A DNA stretch of 64,000 nucleotides from Limisalsivibrio acetivorans (lineage in GTDB: Bacteria > Chrysiogenota > Deferribacteres > Deferribacterales > Geovibrionaceae). This document shows positions 35,058-45,200 of the stretch, piece after piece. The stretch lies in the NCBI RefSeq assembly GCF_000421105.1, contig NZ_ATWF01000002.1, positions 124,001 through 188,000 on the forward strand. Direction: 5' to 3'. Under the pieces are notes generated by a model that did not search any database, had not been told where the DNA came from, and worked only from the letters and a program-made list of their open reading frames with translations. How positions within the stretch are numbered: the stretch's first letter is position 1; each line of letters starts with the position of its first letter. A program made the translations under genes and the position numbers.

Positions 35058-36365
35058 ATGCATACCAATATAATACAAGATCTCATAACGTCTGAACACG
35101 GATTAGAGGAACATATGTGGCAAACGACAGGTATACTTTTCACTTTTATCACAGCACTGATGCTCACCTTTGTGTTCTTCTATCTATACACCCAGGAAAA
35201 AGACCGCTGCTTCATATACATAACAGGCTCATGGGCCATATATGCTGCAAGGTTCATCCTCAAGGCCTTCACCCCCGCCGATGCACCCTACTTTGTTGCA
35301 ACCTTACACCATCTCTTTGTAATCCTTAGCGGCTACCTCCTTGTCTACGGTGTTTACTGCTTCACAGGCAAGAGACTAGGAAACGGCTGGTTAATCGGAG
35401 CTATAGTTGCCGCCGCTGTCTCCGTATCAGCAGTATTCGGCGTTGTGACTCCGCTCACAGCAGTCAGTGCGGCCTTCTTTTATATTGGAATAGCTACCAT
35501 AGCCTCCGGCCTTGCATTCCTCACCCTGAGAAGCAAGCTGGGCTCTGGAATTCATATCCTGTCCGCCGCTATGGTACTATGGGGACTGCACAAGTTTGAT
35601 TACCCCTTTCTGGTAAACAACCATGACTTTGCACCGTGGGGCTTCTTCATCGGCTCCATAATGTCGCTCATTACCGGGCTTGGTATTATACTGGTGTATT
35701 TCGGGAAAAACAGGCGAGAACTCATACAGCTGAACACCCTTCTAACGGAGCACCTCAACGAAAAGGATTCCCTTGTAAATGAAATAAAGCATAGGGTTTA
35801 CAATAACCTGCAGATAATCGACAGTCTGCTTTATATGTATCCGGATGAGTTCTCAAAAGAGGGCAAACTCTTTGTGGAAACCATCTCACGCAGGATCAAG
35901 ATCATGGGAACAATCCATCAGCTCTCCGTCCCCTCGATTCAGGAGGAGAGTAAGGTACCCTTCGTTCGTTTCATACGCAACACCATCGATGTCATGGAAA
36001 CAAACCTATGCTCCGGCAATGACTGCATCAAGCTTTTCGCAGGTATGGACGAGGAGAATGTAAACGTATCCAAGGCCCTTGAGATGGCACTCCTACTCCA
36101 TGAGCTAGTATCATCATCACACATAAACTATGAACCGGACACCCTTGACATCATCATATCTGTTTCACGCCTCGGAAAAAATGTTACAATCGAATATACT
36201 TGCAATGCCAGCCCGAGGAAGGAAGGTCTCCAGGATGGTAACGCCGCAGTATCCGAATGCCTGATTGCAGCCTTTGCAGACAACCTGGATACAGATTATA
36301 TATATGAACACTCGGAAAAAGGAACAGTCTTTAGAATAAACGTTTCCGATGAATTGACGGGTTAA
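35058..36365 (+). CDS. Seven-helix sensor with HisKA_2-type module, probable pseudokinase
   Basis: 435 residues. About seven membrane helices (residues 25-215, 7TM/MASE-like), then a HisKA_2-type helix with His245 in NEIKHRVYNNLQIIDSLL, and a HATPase-like region (about 300-430). The N-box that should read H-E-L-x-x-N-x-x-K-H reads HELVSSSHINY, and no D-x-G-x-G box is visible, so ATP binding may be lost. It is followed six bases later by a response regulator, with which it probably forms a unit. Confidence 0.75.
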   Translation: MHTNIIQDLITSEHGLEEHMWQTTGILFTFITALMLTFVFFYLYTQEKDRCFIYITGSWAIYAARFILKAFTPADAPYFVATLHHLFVILSGYLLVYGVYCFTGKRLGNGWLIGAIVAAAVSVSAVFGVVTPLTAVSAAFFYIGIATIASGLAFLTLRSKLGSGIHILSAAMVLWGLHKFDYPFLVNNHDFAPWGFFIGSIMSLITGLGIILVYFGKNRRELIQLNTLLTEHLNEKDSLVNEIKHRVYNNLQIIDSLLYMYPDEFSKEGKLFVETISRRIKIMGTIHQLSVPSIQEESKVPFVRFIRNTIDVMETNLCSGNDCIKLFAGMDEENVNVSKALEMALLLHELVSSSHINYEPDTLDIIISVSRLGKNVTIEYTCNASPRKEGLQDGNAAVSECLIAAFADNLDTDYIYEHSEKGTVFRINVSDELTG

Positions 36366-36371
36366 TGACTT

Positions 36372-36755
36372 ATGACAAAGAGAAGAATAGACGCCGAAGC
36401 CCTTGAAAGGGTAAAAATCCTGTTTTGCGATGATGAAACACTCATACTTTTGGGTGTTGCCAGAATACTGGGGAGAATCTGCGGGGAGATAAAAACAGCC
36501 TCCAAGGGAGAGGAGGCTCTATCCTTCTTCCTCTCGGATAAGCCTGATCTTCTCATAACCGATCTGGTTATGCCCGGTATGGATGGCTGGACACTTGTGG
36601 AACGCATTAGGGAGCATGACACCAGCACCCCCATAATAACCCTCTCAGCCCATGACGAGGATGTTCGAAAGGCGGAAGGGAGTGATCTGCACATCAGGAA
36701 ACCGGTAACCAAAGAGGAGCTTACAGAGGCTATCAGAGCATTCATGCATCCATAG
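36372..36755 (+). CDS. Single-domain response regulator
   Basis: 127 residues, only a CheY-like receiver domain: acidic pocket FCDDE, phospho-acceptor Asp64 in LLITDLVMPGMDGW, switch Thr/Ser in TLSAHDE and Lys in RKPVTKEEL. No output domain, so it signals by protein contact or phosphorelay. It follows the HisKA_2-type gene after six bases, and its 3' end overlaps the convergent kinase gene by 14 bases. Confidence 0.88.
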   Translation: MTKRRIDAEALERVKILFCDDETLILLGVARILGRICGEIKTASKGEEALSFFLSDKPDLLITDLVMPGMDGWTLVERIREHDTSTPIITLSAHDEDVRKAEGSDLHIRKPVTKEELTEAIRAFMHP

Positions 36756-38715
36756 ACTGAAAGGAGAGGATGAACTCCGTACCCTCACTTCCGGTATTGA
36801 GGGTTATCCTCCCTCCGAGCCTCTTCTCCACAATGGTTTTTGTCATATATAGACCTATACCAGTCCCAAACTCCCCTTTGGTGGTGAAATACTGCTCATA
36901 CACCTTCGGAAGAACATCTTCCGGGATCCCCATTCCGGTATCGATTATATGTATGTTAATCTCATCACCACTCTGGGAATATCTGATTGTAATACGTTTT
37001 TCCCTGTCCTTATAACGAATAAGCTCATCTCTGGCATTCATCAGTATGTTCATGGCCCCGTGGATAAACTCGTTCTCAAACCCCTCCATAATAAGTGGAA
37101 AGGGGGGTTCCTCATGGACAAGCTCGATGTCGTATTTCACAAACTGGTTGCGCACAAGATAGATAAGCTTCTCAAACGCATCATAAACGTTAAACTTTTC
37201 GTAAACCGATGAGGGTTTAAAGAAGTTGCGGAAGGTATCAACAGTGCTCGCCATAAACTGCACCTGCTCAATTATCTGGGAAGCCGACTCCGCCCGCTCT
37301 TCACTGCTCATCTCCTCAAAGAGCTCCTCATCATCGTATGTCTGGGCAAGCACAGCTATGGTATTCAGAGGCTGTTTCCACTGATGGGCAATGATACCTA
37401 TCATCTCCCCCATGGCGGCCATCTTCGAATGCTGAACCATCATAAGCTCCGCCTGACTGCGGCGCTCCACCTCTTCCGTGACCTTCTCCTCCAGACTGCT
37501 GGTTAGCTCTGCAAGAACGATCTGATTCTGACGGAAGACCTCCATAGCCCTGTATATATCTGATATTTCATCGTTTCTATCCCCTGCTGAGATCTCACCC
37601 ACATCCGTATTTCCATCGGAGAGTTGATTCAGCTTTTCAGTTATATCTCTTATAGGGTTATATATCTCTGCATTAACAACCCGGAAGGAATAGAATATGA
37701 AGATCGTTGCAAGAATGAGCATGAGAACGCTTCCTGCCAGATAAATAAATGCGTCCTTCTCATTCTTCCTGAAGTATTCAGCCGACTCAATGGAAGCTGT
37801 CTCCATAAGACGTGCAATGCTCTCCAAACCACTCACAGCGACCCTGGTGAAGTCTCTCTGGGAATAAGGAGGATCTTCCCCTTTTCTCAGGCTTATAAGG
37901 GCGATATTCGCCATTCTCCTAAGCTCGGTGAAGTAAATATCAGAAACCATGCTGAGGGCATCGTTAACCTTACTGTTCCCAAGGACACTTGCAGAATTAA
38001 CAATACTGTCATAGTTCTTATCCGCCAGTGTTCTTCTTATGAGTATCTCATCCTTGCGGGCTTCGGTGAACCCCTCGGGGGAGAGGATTGCGGCAGCAAT
38101 ATAAGAGCATACCGGACCTGCATTGTCCCTGAGCTCTATGGTGTTTCTGCTTAGCGTAAAAAGGTTTTTACCGGTTTTATCCAGCCTGTCCAGCTGTCTG
38201 AATACAGCGGTACTCAGCTTCTGGATCGTTTCAATATACTCCGACATAGTGTCGAACCAAAGCTGGGCAAACTCTTTATCCCTCTGGTCATAGGGAAGAC
38301 GTATAAGCTCCTCCGCTTCCTTGCGCAGAAGAACCACCTTAGAGTTTATATGGGAAACTACCTTCTCCCATTCCGGAGTAATTAGCCCACTCTTCTGGCT
38401 GGCTTTTGCCAACGCCTCATTCATGGAAGAATCTCCGGCACGGCGATGCTCCAGGTAGAACTCGATATTCTTATCCATATCCAGCATATTACCCTTATAG
38501 TTCAGAACAACATTAACCCGCCCCCGCTCAAAGCCGTAATGGCGAACAGCCTCAAAAAGGTTCTCTGCAACGCTGTTGGCGATCCTCGCCTCTTTTGCGG
38601 CCAGATAATTAACCGCATTACTCTTAATGGAGATCGATATAAAGATGATGAGAATCAGCAGAACTGCAACGGCAAAGGAGTAATGAAGGTTCAGAATACT
38701 CTGCCTCGGTTTCAT
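36742..38715 (-). CDS. Membrane sensor histidine kinase with HAMP domain
   Basis: 657 residues: helix 1 (12-30), a large all-helical periplasmic domain (31-320) of unrecognised type, helix 2 (322-345), HAMP (about 346-400), coiled coil, HisKA-like box with His444 in IIAHQWKQPLNTIAVLAQT, and HATPase (about 535-655; N-box MNILMNARDELIR, G-box GTGIGLYMTKTIVE). Start ATG 38715 overlaps the stop of the upstream MASE3 gene (TAATG), so the two are co-translated. It may be half of a split two-component sensor. Confidence 0.88.
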   Translation of the reverse strand: MKPRQSILNLHYSFAVAVLLILIIFISISIKSNAVNYLAAKEARIANSVAENLFEAVRHYGFERGRVNVVLNYKGNMLDMDKNIEFYLEHRRAGDSSMNEALAKASQKSGLITPEWEKVVSHINSKVVLLRKEAEELIRLPYDQRDKEFAQLWFDTMSEYIETIQKLSTAVFRQLDRLDKTGKNLFTLSRNTIELRDNAGPVCSYIAAAILSPEGFTEARKDEILIRRTLADKNYDSIVNSASVLGNSKVNDALSMVSDIYFTELRRMANIALISLRKGEDPPYSQRDFTRVAVSGLESIARLMETASIESAEYFRKNEKDAFIYLAGSVLMLILATIFIFYSFRVVNAEIYNPIRDITEKLNQLSDGNTDVGEISAGDRNDEISDIYRAMEVFRQNQIVLAELTSSLEEKVTEEVERRSQAELMMVQHSKMAAMGEMIGIIAHQWKQPLNTIAVLAQTYDDEELFEEMSSEERAESASQIIEQVQFMASTVDTFRNFFKPSSVYEKFNVYDAFEKLIYLVRNQFVKYDIELVHEEPPFPLIMEGFENEFIHGAMNILMNARDELIRYKDREKRITIRYSQSGDEINIHIIDTGMGIPEDVLPKVYEQYFTTKGEFGTGIGLYMTKTIVEKRLGGRITLNTGSEGTEFILSFQSMDA

Positions 38716-39467
38716 TACTCCTCACCTTTAATGGATGCAACGGTGGCGTTAAGGATGAAGTAGAAAGAAATACCTTTGGTAACATGCCCCAGCATATTCA
38801 TCACACCGTAAACGTCATTGTACAGAGTAAAAAAGAACTCACTTATTACAGAAGTACTTATGGCAAGGATGAAGAGAAGATGGAGCCTGCTGCTGAAATT
38901 TGTTCTGAGCCTGTAGAGGGAGATCATTGTGAAAAGCAGGAGCGAAATAATAATATACTCTGTATAGATCTTAAAGCCTGTGAGGCCGGTGTCCGCAAGG
39001 AGTGCATCGGGAAACATCCCTGTATAGAGAATAAGATAGGAGACCAAAGCGCCGAAAACGAGATAACCTGCCATGGGAATAAAGAGAGGCACCACAAAGG
39101 ATGAGAACAACGCTCCCAGTGCATAAGCCGAGCTCTCCGCAAGCCTTGCAGAAATCCAGAACTGGGTCGCCACATTGATCTCGTTAACATTAAAGACACC
39201 CATCCCCTTATAGCTGAGTGTGTGAAAGATATCCAAAAGACCCACAGTAAAATAGGCACTCCCCACAAAAAGGAGGAAGGTGGAGAGCCCGGCGTTTCTA
39301 TGGATAACGATCATAAAAAATACAAAGAATGAGATGATTATAGTAAAGAACTCTGCGATTACATGGAAGGAAAGGTATCCGAAGATTCTGGATAAAACAC
39401 AAAGTACAAGGAATACCCCTGCTACAACATAGAAATCTCTACCCAGCAGTCTGGGATCTGCGCCCAT
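38715..39467 (-). CDS. Stand-alone MASE3 membrane sensor protein
   Basis: 250 residues with about seven membrane helices matching the MASE3 sensory domain: HVIAEFFTIIISFFVFFM, VGSAYFTVGLLDIFHTLSYK and WISARLAES. MASE3 is normally the N-terminal part of kinases or GGDEF proteins; here it is a whole protein, stopping shortly after the last helix. The ATG at 39467 follows aaggtg; the upstream GTG at 39491 lies before that site. It overlaps the following histidine kinase gene and probably works with it. Confidence 0.78.
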   Translation of the reverse strand: MGADPRLLGRDFYVVAGVFLVLCVLSRIFGYLSFHVIAEFFTIIISFFVFFMIVIHRNAGLSTFLLFVGSAYFTVGLLDIFHTLSYKGMGVFNVNEINVATQFWISARLAESSAYALGALFSSFVVPLFIPMAGYLVFGALVSYLILYTGMFPDALLADTGLTGFKIYTEYIIISLLLFTMISLYRLRTNFSSRLHLLFILAISTSVISEFFFTLYNDVYGVMNMLGHVTKGISFYFILNATVASIKGEE

Positions 39468-39619
39468 ATTACACCTTTGTTTATATGCCACTATACATAA
39501 TAATCATTAGCTTTGGAAGTTATAAATCAGTTAACTTTGTATGTCCCCTTACACATAAGAAGACCCTGGGCTTGCTGTGATTCATCAGCACTGATAAGCT
39601 TAAAGGGTGAGGTGCTGAT

Positions 39620-40393
39620 ATGCTTGGTGCAATCTTCGGAGATATTACTGGCTCCATATACGAATGGGACAACTGTAAATCCAAAGACTTCAGGATTATG
39701 GATGAGGACTCGTTTTTCACCGACGACACCGTGCTTACAATAGCCACCGCCCATGCCCTAATGGAAAAGATCCCCTACAACGAAGCCTACAGGGAGTTTG
39801 CACGAAAGTATCCAGATGCCGGTTACGGAGGCAACTTCCGTAAATGGGCGATATCAAATGAAACAAACCCTTACAACAGCTTCGGAAACGGCTCTGCTAT
39901 GCGTGTAAGCCCTGTTGCATATATCCACCAGACCATGGGGGATACATTGAACGAAGCAAAAAAGAGCGCCGGAGTAACCCATAACCACACCGAAGGAATA
40001 AAGGGAGCTCAGGCTGTAGTGGCGGCGATATTCATGGCCAGGCATGGGGAGAGTATCCACTCCATCAAGGAATACACCGCCAGAACCTTCGGCTACAGCT
40101 TCGATAAAACCATCGATGAGATCCGACCCGGCTACTCCTTCGATGTAAGCTGCCAAGGCTCCGTTCCCCAGGCTATGCAGGCTTTTTTTGAATCCGTATC
40201 CTTCGAGGATGCTGTTCGAAATGCTGTAAGCCTAGGCGGGGATTCTGATACCATCGCCTGCATAACGGGAAGCATTGCAGAGGCATACTACGGCGGGATA
40301 CCACAGAATTTCAGAACCTTCCTCTTCTCAAGGTTGGATCCATTCCTCTCAAACATCGTAAAGATGTTTGAAGCCGCTTATATACCCCAGTAA
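39620..40393 (+). CDS. ADP-ribosylglycohydrolase family protein
   Basis: 257 residues, cytosolic. Metal-binding and substrate motifs of the DraG/ARH family are present: GAIFGDITGS, FTDDTVLT, GNGSAMRVSP, THNHTEG and GGDSDTIACITGS. The family removes ADP-ribose from arginine or other residues. No ADP-ribosyltransferase or nitrogenase gene is nearby, so the target is open. Start ATG 39620, with gaggtg ahead; single gene. Confidence 0.9.
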   Translation: MLGAIFGDITGSIYEWDNCKSKDFRIMDEDSFFTDDTVLTIATAHALMEKIPYNEAYREFARKYPDAGYGGNFRKWAISNETNPYNSFGNGSAMRVSPVAYIHQTMGDTLNEAKKSAGVTHNHTEGIKGAQAVVAAIFMARHGESIHSIKEYTARTFGYSFDKTIDEIRPGYSFDVSCQGSVPQAMQAFFESVSFEDAVRNAVSLGGDSDTIACITGSIAEAYYGGIPQNFRTFLFSRLDPFLSNIVKMFEAAYIPQ

Positions 40394-40439
40394 CACAAAG
40401 CCTTTAACCTTAATCCATAAGCAGATATTCTGAATATTT

Positions 40440-40486
40440 TGACTGAGCGGTCATTCTATTGTTGACATTTTCTGACCAAGCAGTCA
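40440..40486. promoter_or_regulatory. Twin operator for the TetR-type repressor
   Basis: Two inverted repeats of the form TGAC-N6-GTCA, TGACTGAGCGGTCA (40440-40453) and TGACCAAGCAGTCA (40473-40486), with centres 33 bp apart, about three helical turns. The second lies between the -35 and -10 boxes of the promoter. This is the pattern expected for autorepression by the TetR-family protein encoded just downstream. Confidence 0.7.
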
Positions 40487-40490
40487 TATT
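40462..40490 (+). promoter_or_regulatory. Promoter of the tetR-RND efflux operon
   Basis: Perfect -35 TTGACA (40462-40467), 17-bp spacer and -10 CATATT (40485-40490), 25 bp before the repressor ATG. The spacer contains the downstream operator half. Confidence 0.7.
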
Positions 40491-40515
40491 AAAAAAAACA
40501 GAATAGAGGAAAGTT

Positions 40516-41109
40516 ATGCGACCCGAAAAGAAAGCGGCAAGGGATGCCCAGTTCAAAAAGGCAGTTTACGAAGCATCTCTTCAGATTATAGACGAATCAG
40601 GCAACACAGAGTTTTCCATGGAAAATGTGGCTAAACGTGCAGGCGTAGCTAAGGGCTCTTTGTATAACTATTTCAGTAACAAAGAGGAGCTTCTCATGTA
40701 CATCAAGGAGCGTTTCCTTGATGAACCGAGGGATAAGGTTGAAGAGCTTAAAAGGAGCACTATCCGCTCCGAGGAGAAGATGCGTTCTCTTGTAGACTTC
40801 GGTTTCAGCCACATCGCCAAGAACAGCAAGATGCTCAACTTCTTCATAAACACCATGACTGTAAAGAACTCTCTTAGTGCCCACATGCAGTTCATGGAGG
40901 ATTTCCGGTATTTCATAGAGGAAGGGATCGACGCTGGTGAGTTCAAGGAGCATGACACCAGCATATCCTCTGCAATTCTGGCTTACTCCATGAAGGGTAT
41001 GGTGGACTACTGGCATTTCCATGAGATAACCGAGCCCGATTATGAAAAGGCGGCGGATAACTTCTTCGGCCTCATACTGGATAGCATAAGAATTAATAAA
41101 GCTGATTAA
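40516..41109 (+). CDS. TetR/AcrR-family transcriptional repressor
   Basis: 197 residues: N-terminal HTH (about 12-58; FSMENVAKRAGVAKGSLYNYFSNKEELL) and an all-helical ligand/dimerisation domain. It is the first gene of an operon with a periplasmic adaptor and an RND pump and probably represses them and itself through the two TGAC-N6-GTCA sites. Start ATG 40516, behind gaggaaag. Confidence 0.92.
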   Translation: MRPEKKAARDAQFKKAVYEASLQIIDESGNTEFSMENVAKRAGVAKGSLYNYFSNKEELLMYIKERFLDEPRDKVEELKRSTIRSEEKMRSLVDFGFSHIAKNSKMLNFFINTMTVKNSLSAHMQFMEDFRYFIEEGIDAGEFKEHDTSISSAILAYSMKGMVDYWHFHEITEPDYEKAADNFFGLILDSIRINKAD

Positions 41110-41144
41110 AAACCTGATAATAGATACTTAAAGGAGTGATATAT

Positions 41145-42224
41145 ATGAAAAAGAATCTGGCAGTCGTTTTGTGCTTTTTTTTCATAATAGCAGGATGCGG
41201 CGGAGATAAGCAGGAGGAAAAGCCTGCAGTACAGGAGAAAAAGCCTGTGTTAGTAAAAGCCGCCGTGGCCAGAAACACCGGTGATTCGAAAGAGCTTACC
41301 TACCCCGCACTCATCGAGGCATCTAAAAAGGTTAAGCTCTCCTTCGAGGTGGACGGCTACATAACTGCAATGCATTTCGAAGAGGGGGAGCGGGTTAATA
41401 AAGGAGCCCTTGCAGCTGTTATCGATGATAAGGAATATATACAGAACCTACGGGCTGTCGAGGCCACCTATAAAGAACGCAAACTGAACTATCAAAGAAT
41501 AAAAAAGCTTTACGAGCAGGGCGCAACGGCAAAATCCGCCTACGATCAGGCAAAGGTGAACTATGAGGTTGCCGAAACAACGCTTAAGCTCAGGCGGAAG
41601 GACCTGCGTGATACAAAGATCCACGCCCCATTCTCCGGGGTAATCTCCGAGAAGTACGCAGACGAATACCAGCAGGTTAACCCCAAGGAGCCTGTATATG
41701 AACTTCAGGATCTCTCCCGGTTCGATGTTTCGGTCCGTATACCTGAAAACCTCATGGCGCACTACGGCGAAGAGGCCTTCGGCGATGCTGAGCTTTTAGC
41801 TCGCAACGGAAGTGAACACAGGCTCCCCCTCACCCTCAAGAAGATCAACACCGTGGCAGACCCCAAAACCCAGACCTACGAGATAGTCTACACGCTTCAC
41901 AGGCAGGAAGGGATAAGCATACTCCCCGGCATGACAGCCTCCGTCCTCTTCACCATAGACGGCATAAGCGAACAGTTCACCCTGGTACCCCTCAACGCCG
42001 TGGCAGCAAACAGCGACGGCAGCAGCTACGTGTGGGTAATCGACATGGAAACGATGAAGCCTGTCAAAACAGAGATAACCACAGCCTCAGTCTCCGGCGG
42101 GGATGTGCAGGTTCTCTCCGGTCTCAAAGGTGGCGAGGTTATCATAGCGGCAGGGGTGCACAAGGTCGTGCCGAATATGGAGCTTAAGCTTCTTAACCCT
42201 GAGATAGCCGAAAACAGGAATTAG
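41145..42224 (+). CDS. RND efflux periplasmic adaptor lipoprotein
   Basis: 359 residues of the HlyD/AcrA membrane-fusion family. Lipoprotein signal ending I-A-G-C18; barrel-sandwich hybrid (VKLSFEVDGYITAMHFEEGERVNKG and the return KIHAPFSGVISEKYAD), helical hairpin (about 105-150), beta-barrel and membrane-proximal domains. It bridges the inner-membrane pump and an outer-membrane channel; no TolC-like gene is next to it. The ATG at 41145, eight bases after AAGGAG, is used rather than the GTG at 41136. Confidence 0.92.
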   Translation: MKKNLAVVLCFFFIIAGCGGDKQEEKPAVQEKKPVLVKAAVARNTGDSKELTYPALIEASKKVKLSFEVDGYITAMHFEEGERVNKGALAAVIDDKEYIQNLRAVEATYKERKLNYQRIKKLYEQGATAKSAYDQAKVNYEVAETTLKLRRKDLRDTKIHAPFSGVISEKYADEYQQVNPKEPVYELQDLSRFDVSVRIPENLMAHYGEEAFGDAELLARNGSEHRLPLTLKKINTVADPKTQTYEIVYTLHRQEGISILPGMTASVLFTIDGISEQFTLVPLNAVAANSDGSSYVWVIDMETMKPVKTEITTASVSGGDVQVLSGLKGGEVIIAAGVHKVVPNMELKLLNPEIAENRN

Positions 42225-42235
42225 GCGGATTATTT

Positions 42236-45200
42236 ATGAGACGCATAACAGAATTCTTTATACAACGAAAAACCTTCTCGGTGGTGCTCACCCTGTTCAT
42301 TCTGGGTGCAGGATTCTTGAGCTATGAAGGGCTTGGAAGGCTCAAAGATCCCAAATTCACCATCAAGACGGCCATTGTATACACCCCCTACCCCGGCGCA
42401 TCCCCCTCACAGGTGGAGGAAGAGGTCACCGAAAAGGTGGAATCCGCCATCCAGCAGATGGGTGAAGTGGACGAGATAACATCTACATCCAGCGAGGGCT
42501 ATTCCCTGCTCCACGTGGATATGAGGGACAAATACGGCCCCGACGAGCTCCCCCAGATATGGGATATACTCCGCAAGAAGCTGCGGGATGCCCGGGCGGA
42601 TCTCCCACCCGGAGCCGGAGCACCCATTGTGAACGATGATTTCGGCGATGTTTTCGGCGTTTTCTTCGCAATAACCGGCGATGGCTACACCTACAGGGAG
42701 ATAAAGGACTACGCCGAATCACTCCGCAAGGAGCTTCTCCTTGTGGACCAGGTGGCGAAGGTGCAGTTCTTCGGCGAACAAACAGAGGCGGTGTTCATCG
42801 AAATACCCCGTGAGAAGCTTGCAAGGCTCGGCATAAGCCTGAACACCATCGTAGATGCTGTGAACAGCCAGAACATCATATCCCCCGCAGGGCGTGTGGA
42901 GGTGAACGGAGAATACATATCCCTCAGAGACAGCTCAGTTTTCATGGATCCGGAGGATATAGGAAACGTTCTCATACCGGGCGGAGGTGCGAATAACCAC
43001 CTATACCTGAAAGATATAGCCAATATCCGCAAGGATTACACCGATCCCCCCGGAACAATGCTCCGCTTCAACGGGGAGAAGGCCATAGGGCTGGGAATAT
43101 CCACGGTGGATGGCGGCAACGTTGTTGTCATGGGGAACGCTGTTAAGGAGAAGCTCAAGGAGCTGGAGCATCTTAAGCCCCTCGGCATGGATATAAACGT
43201 CATCAACTACCAGTCCGAAACGGTGACCAAAGCGGTTAACAACTTCGTAATGAACCTGTTTCAGGCGGTGGGGATCGTACTTGGCGTACTCATCATATTT
43301 ATGGGTATTAAAACAGGCTTTATCATCGGGTTCATACTCCTGCTAACCATCCTCGCCACCTTCATCGTAATGAAGATTATCGGCGTAAACCTGCAGACGA
43401 TCTCCCTCGGCGCACTGATCATCGCCCTCGGGATGCTTGTGGACAACGCCATCGTTGTGGTGGAGGGTATACTCGTTAAAACCCAGCAGGGGATGGAGAA
43501 GGTTGAAGCGGCCATCGACTCCGTTAAAGAAACGGCCATGCCCCTGCTCGGAGCAACGCTCATCGCCATACTCGCCTTCGCCGCCATCAGCATGTCCGAT
43601 GATTCTGCGGGTGAATTCCTTGCCAGCCTCTTTCAGGTTATCGCCATATCACTCCTGCTAAGCTGGATTCTGGCCATAACACTGGCACCCCTCTACTCTG
43701 TGATGCTCCTCAAAACAAAAGAGGGGGACGACATCAAGGATTCCTACGGCGGGATAATCTTCACCGTATACCGCTGGACCCTGCGCCTATGCATACGTTT
43801 CCGCTGGGTTACGATACTTGCCATGTTCGGCTTTCTTATATTCAGTCTCACCATCTTCAAGGATGTACAACAGCAGTTCTTCCCCGACGAGGCGAGACCG
43901 AACTTCCTTATAAACATATGGATGCCCGAAGGAACACATATAGAGAAGACCAGAGAGGCGGTTATCCAGCTGGAGGAACACCTTGCAGAGTACGATGAGA
44001 TCGTTAACACCTCCTCCTTCATAGGCTCCGGTGCACTCCGGTTCATCCTCACTTACTCCCCCGAGGACAGGAACGATGCCTATGCGCAGATAATGCCCAG
44101 AGTCCGCAATTACAAAGAAATAGACAGCCTTATCCCAAGGATTAAAGATTTTGCAGAGGAGAACATCCCCGATGCAAGGTTGAACATAAAACCCTTCACC
44201 TACGGTCCGCCCACAGGTGGAGATGTTGCCGTCCGGTTCTCCGGTCCTGATCCCGATGTTCTACGGAGCCTTGCGGAGAAGGCAAAGGACGTATACCGGA
44301 AGGATCCCGCGGCTACATTCATAAGGGATGACTGGAGACAGAGGACAAAGACCTTTGAGATCGAGGTGAACGAGGCGAAGGCCAAGAACGCCGGTCTCAC
44401 AAGGCAGGAGATAAACCGCTACGTATACGCCCACTTCAACGGCGAGCGCATAGGCCTGTTCAGGGATAAGGACGAGTTTATACCGATAATCATGCAGGTT
44501 CCCGAGGAACAGCGTAAAGATTTCGACAGCGTCTATGATATGCAGATAATGAGCCCCGCACTGGGTGAGTACATTCCCTTAATGCAGGTAGTGGACAGTA
44601 TTGAGCCGGAGTTTCAGGACGGCCTGATAAAGCGGAAGAACAGGAGCAAGACGATAACGGCCGCCTGCGAGAGTACGGAGCCGGTTCCGAGACCGCTTTT
44701 CAGCAGGATCAGAGCCGATATCGAGGCTATACCCCTCCCCGCCGGCTACAGTATGGAATGGGGAGGAGAGTACGAAAGCTCACGTGATGCCCAGCAGAAG
44801 CTGATACAGAACATGCCGCTGGTGCTTATGCTCATACTCCTGATAATAGTGGCTCTTTTCAACAAGATACGCAGACCGATAATAATATTTATGATAATTC
44901 CGCTTGCGATAATCGGCGTTGCATGGGGTCTGGTGCTAACAGGAAGGCCGTTCAGCTTCACTGCCCTGCTCGGGCTTATAAGCCTTGTGGGGATGCTGAT
45001 AAAGAATGCAATTGTATTGATTGAGCAGATAGATATAGAACTGCGAAGCGGGAAGCATCAGTACCATGCAGTGGTGGATGCCTCGGTGAGCAGGGTTCGC
45101 CCGGTATCGATGGCGGCCTTCACCACCGTTCTGGGGATGATCCCGCTGTTCACCGATGTTTTCTTCGGCAGTATGGCGGTTACGATAATGTTCGGTCTCG

